The position numbers and the translations under genes were made by a program. A DNA stretch of 64,000 nt from Gautieria morchelliformis. Its lineage: Eukaryota > Basidiomycota > Agaricomycetes > Gomphales > Gomphaceae. Location of the stretch: NCBI GenBank assembly GCA_015179125.1, contig WHVA01000043.1:307535-371534 (forward strand), written 5' to 3'. The notes under the pieces are model-generated. The model was not told the origin of the DNA and ran no database searches. It saw nothing but the letters and a program-made list of their open reading frames with translations. Shown one piece after another: positions 60,282 through 64,000 of this stretch (the stretch's first letter is position 1; each line of letters starts with the position of its first letter).

Positions 60282-60489
60282 CCCACGTGGACAGACCTAG
60301 ACCTTCCATGCCAGACCCCCGCGCGCACAGTTCACAGCTGCTCGCCACATCCTCCCACGGCCCCGGGGACGAGGCCGCGAACATGTACCCCACGTCCACA
60401 AGCTGCATCGGGTGCGTGTTGCGTGTCCGACGTCCCACATCACGCATTTAAATTCCTCATTTTTAAGCTCGATTCTATACGCAATCGTG

Positions 60490-61640
60490 CTGACGCGGCC
60501 TGCTTTCATGCAGGCACCCTCCTGGCATTCGACGGACGGGTCCCTGCCCGTGCACCCGCGCTCGTCCTCGCCGCCCCTGCCCACACACCCACCCCGGCCG
60601 TCTTTTCCTCCTGCGCCCCCACACCGCCGACCCTCGCCTCTGCCTGCCCCCCACCCCCTCCGGCTCCTCCTTCGACCTCTCCACCACCATCCCTGCCTCA
60701 ATCCACGCCCGCTGTCTGCGACCAAGGTCAACCCACTCACGTCATCCCCCCTGTCCACTGCCCGCTCTGTCTCCGTGTCCGCAGTGTGCTGGGCACGGGG
60801 CGCTTCGCATTCTCCCTTGTGATCGCAGCGCTCACACAGCCGCCGATCATGATGAACGTGCTGCGGAAGCGCTGACGCTGTGCATGGGACAGCGCGGGGC
60901 CCCGGCCGACCATGAACCCTTCCATGCGTGTGCCCGCATGGGTCATGCCGGCGCTGAGCATATGAAGGAGCGCTGCACCCGCAGACGCAGCGGGGCGGGC
61001 ATGGTGCGTAGTCTGAGGTCTGGGTACAGGTAGCACGAGCCGTGGCGTACGGTTGGTGCACAGATATTCCCCCTCGCATAGCATTGAGAACATACTGACA
61101 CTTGGTTCTTCCAATTACAACGACGGTAGTAGCAATTATTTACACAGACTACACTACAGCCTGTGCCAAGTCACTCACCCTTCGTTTCTTCTCGCATCAT
61201 CTCCTCGTCACTTCCTTCGCGCTCGCTTCTCCTTGCCCATTTATTTCTTCCAGGTACAGTAGCTCAGTAAGCGTTGTATAGGTGGGATGTGGGTGATATA
61301 GAGTGTAAATACACAGAAGGAGAAGAAGGAGGGCTGTCTCGTGCTTGAGCACTTTCATAGTAAACCCAAAGTACCAATCGCAATCTCACCTGAGTCCCAC
61401 TTCCAAATCACCACCAGCATGCAACTGATAGCTGAAGCCCCGGCGGCGGCCATGCAAATACGGCCTCGGCACCAGGACGGGTTGCCTTATTGGGCAGTTG
61501 AGCGTACACAGGGGACCCACCTTTTGTCTGTGAGCAAGGTGGTCACCACGCTTGACGCGGCTGCATCCCCACTCCCATCCCTCCATCCACAAGGTCCTCA
61601 TACGCGTTCTCCTCTATCTGCGCTGCAGCTTAATGTATGG
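60490..61640. other. Right-arm-only stretch, Pro-rich frame
   Basis: 60510-60870 holds a Pro/Ala/Ser-rich frame ending CPLCLRVRSVLGTGRFAF...LRKR. It has no counterpart in the left arm. The rest (60880-61640) shows no gene. The Pro-rich frame may reflect base composition. Confidence 0.3.
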
Positions 61641-62929
61641 CAGCGCAGGGCTCTCCCTTATCTCATACATGGCTGATGCAGCGATGGAACCCGTCCCAGT
61701 GCTGCTCGTACTATCTCCCGAGGCGGTTCGGTGCAGCACACGTTGCAACACGGGCGTGCTCTTGGCCAAACTCCACCTGTACGGGGTGTCGGCGCGGTTC
61801 GGAAGGGCATTCTCGTCATCCCTGTGAGTGGGTGTCAGCGACGCAAGAAGTAAAACTAAAAATCAAAAAGAATGGGAAACGGCGAAAATAATAGGACATA
61901 AACGTCTCTACACTCCTCCACGGAATGGGCACGCGAAAGAGGTTGCGCCGTACAGCAAGTGGGGACTGGAACTATAACCGGCGCACGTAACGACGGAAGC
62001 AGCCGAAAAGGCAATCAGTGGAAGCATCCAGCGCCAAACTCCTCTTGGCAACAGAAGCAACAGGGACAGCGGCAAGTTGCCAAGATCAGGAAGAAACGCA
62101 AGAAGAGTCTATAGTCAGGAACCCGAAGTGAGGAACCCGAAGCCAGGAACCCGAAGCCGAAGGAATACGTGGCGGCATGACAACTCATCTCTCAAGCGCC
62201 GGCTGAGTCACGTGGAAGAAACCGTCGTCATCCGTATACTTTGGGGACGTAGAAGAGCCTCGGATACGCAAAGCAGACAGAACAAAGGCCAGGAAAACGC
62301 GGTACGTGTCTGCATAGCGCATCAGGCCACCTCATTGACACAACACTGCCCACGCCCAGCAACTACACGCTGCGCCGCACGTAGACAGACAGGATCACGG
62401 GCGCGCCGGCGCGGGGGGTAGAGGGCCGACGCACAGGTAAGAAGATGGGAGGAATGGCTCCAATGGAATGCCCTCCGGAGCCGGCCATCTTCCATTATGA
62501 AAGTGTACCATCCCACGGGGATCCGCGCTCTAGCTCTATCTCCGGTTCCCTCAAATCCCATGACTGTCTGAACTGGTCTGGAGAGCGGTAATATTCTGCG
62601 GTGGGTGGATTCAATCGTACCATCGTCCACGTCGTGTTCATCATTGAAGCTGTAGATGGGACCTCCGCAATAGAGCACTCCCTCTGGAACGAATCACGCT
62701 CGCGCACTCATCGTCCGTACTATCAATGGAGTAGCGGTTAGCCAGTATGAATGAGACAGGCTTGGGGTGGTTCGCAACGAGTGGGATGGATCGCCAAGTG
62801 AAGATATTTGCGCCTGTACTAATCAGCACCGGACAGTTTGGTCTCACACGCGTTGCAGGTTTGGGACCTCTGCTTGCCGCCAGGGGCTTCCATTCCCGCG
62901 CGATCTCCACGCGATGCTACTGAATAAGA

Positions 62930-64000
62930 ATATGGGCCCGAGGTCCTTCCGTACGCTTCACACGCCCTTCCCGGTGCGTGTTGGCGACCGGGCTACGATT
63001 GCGAGGTTGCTGTGTGTATTGGGGCTTATTCATCTGTCGTTTTTTGGTCGTTATTCAATGGTAATGGTGTACAGATCGTGTCTAACAACGATTCTGAGAG
63101 CGAGACCGTCGAGATTTGGGACATACGTCGTGCTTGGATCGGTAAGTGGGCTCTGGATGACGCGGAGGGCGGCATCACCGGTACGCGGTGAACATATTCA
63201 GTTGTGTTCGTGTGCAGACTTGCCAGGCAGCCATCGCCTTTGCCGGCTCGCACAAACTGTGGGCGCAACACGTCAGCGGCACGTTTGCACAGCACGACCT
63301 CCGGGAAATCTTCAGACCACTCTACGCCATTCCAAGAGTGGCCATGTCCTGGACTGCACGGCAGTCTCGCGTCTGTCGCCAACACCCAGCCAGTCGTCGA
63401 ACTGCCATGTGATGATGTGTGAGCTTATAGATATCGATGTTTATCTCTCTCATTAGCAGCCCATACGGTGTGGACACGCTGCAAGAGCTATGCCTCCGCC
63501 CCCAAAGCAACGAGTGATCCTGTTTATGTGCCCTATCAACAAACCCTTGGCGTGGAAGACAATTCTCTTTTTGACCACTCGGCCTTCGAACCCCTGGCAA
63601 AATCGTATGTCTTCGATGGAGACAGGCTAAGAGTATGCGAAACTAACACGGAGGTAGGGTCCTTATCTTTCACACTCTTAATGGGGTTTAACGAGTCTGC
63701 AGCGAGCAAGGGAGGCTGGACAATTCCATGCTGCTCAGACGTGGCTGCTGCTCCTGTCCCAGCTTGTGGACTTGGAAGATACGTCACTGACTTCTGAATA
63801 CTCCTTGAAGCCGTCGTCGCATATCGAGCTAGCTCCCACATCTGTGTCAGCTTCTTCCCTCCGTGGCCTCGACTTTTTCAATGGCCATACCGCCCCCGCT
63901 CCGGTTACATCCGGGAGCACACGTATTGACACGCGTCCCATTGAAACAAGCCCGTTATCGTACCGCACGAGAGCTGATAAGCGAAAAAAGCACCCTCCTC
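62930..64000 (+). pseudogene. WDR24/RTC1-like WD40 protein, central part, frameshifted
   Basis: Blocks in order are HTPFPVR, then WRPGYDCEVAV (about 62980-63010), then SETVEIWDIRRAWIGKWALD to 63180. After a 50-nt intron (63181-63230) come AFAGSHKLWAQHVSGTFAQH and RPLYAIPRVAMSW. Further on are GSLASVANTQPVVELPCDDV, FEPLAKSYVFDGDRLRVCET near 63590-63650, and AQTWLLLLSQLVDLED near 63740, open to the window edge. This order matches WDR24 (SEA/GATOR2 complex; RTC1 in yeast), which regulates TORC1 signalling at the vacuole. The frame changes at WRPGYD and near 63360, and again near 63720, so it looks broken unless introns or sequence errors explain them. Confidence 0.58.

Larger units (their letters stand above)
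57485..62480 (-). repeat. Right arm of the large inverted duplication
   Basis: Mirror of 43100-49930 (block matches given there). Unmatched pieces here are about 59100-59640 and about 60490-61640. It lacks the TIR element carried by the left arm and so preserves an empty site near 61950. Confidence 0.8.

Overview
This window is nuclear DNA of a filamentous fungus, most likely a basidiomycete of the Agaricomycetes. The evidence is 45-70 nt GT-AG introns, a FunK1 fungal-type kinase, alpha-kinase-like genes, a Plavaka-type (CACTA-clade) transposase, fungal LINEs with an APE endonuclease, reverse transcriptase and RNase H, Ty1/copia pieces, and a family of integrase-like DDE genes. There is no operon structure. 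The genus cannot be fixed from the sequence alone. Almost everything recognisable is a transposable element or a broken host gene, so this is a TE-rich, gene-poor region.

Layout. 1-4387: LINE ORF2 (cut by the window edge) with 3' UTR and poly(A). 4388-5990: GC-rich palindromic minisatellite DNA. 6049-7884: a multi-exon integrase-like gene whose DDE residues all survive. 8079-9680: an alpha-kinase-like gene (minus). 10172-14235: two truncated copia elements lying tail to tail. 14212-14550: a 143-bp-arm inverted repeat. 14847-15306: a CACTA-like non-autonomous element. 15780-17428: a second, broken integrase-like copy. 18304-20368: an uncharacterised multi-exon gene (minus). 22151-23436: a COQ11-like fragment and a LysM remnant. 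23867-27469: a decayed Plavaka transposase (minus). 27811-28288: a solo LTR. 28441-31140: an alpha-kinase-like fragment and a second LINE (minus). 36518-38057: a truncated FunK1 kinase (minus).

From about 43.1 to 62.5 kb the window is an imperfect inverted duplication. The left arm (about 43100-49930) reappears in reverse in the right arm (about 57485-62480). Between the arms is a TE nest: LINE 5' fragments, a carboxylesterase remnant, and a third LINE carrying a CACTA-like foldback element in ORF1 and a solo LTR in its endonuclease domain. The left arm also carries a 1357-bp element with imperfect terminal inverted repeats, an 8-bp target duplication and a protein-kinase fragment. Three related sequences in the window lack it. 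The window ends in a WDR24/RTC1-like WD40 gene with frameshifts, running off the edge.

The elements interact mainly by nesting and decay. Most broken LINE, copia and transposase reading frames carry in-frame stops that single C-to-T or G-to-A transitions can explain, which suggests methylation-driven or RIP-like mutation. The most interesting leads are the kinase-carrying element with its empty sites, the link between the integrase-like genes and the GGTGCACGTGCACC palindromic array, and the CACTA-like foldback family.
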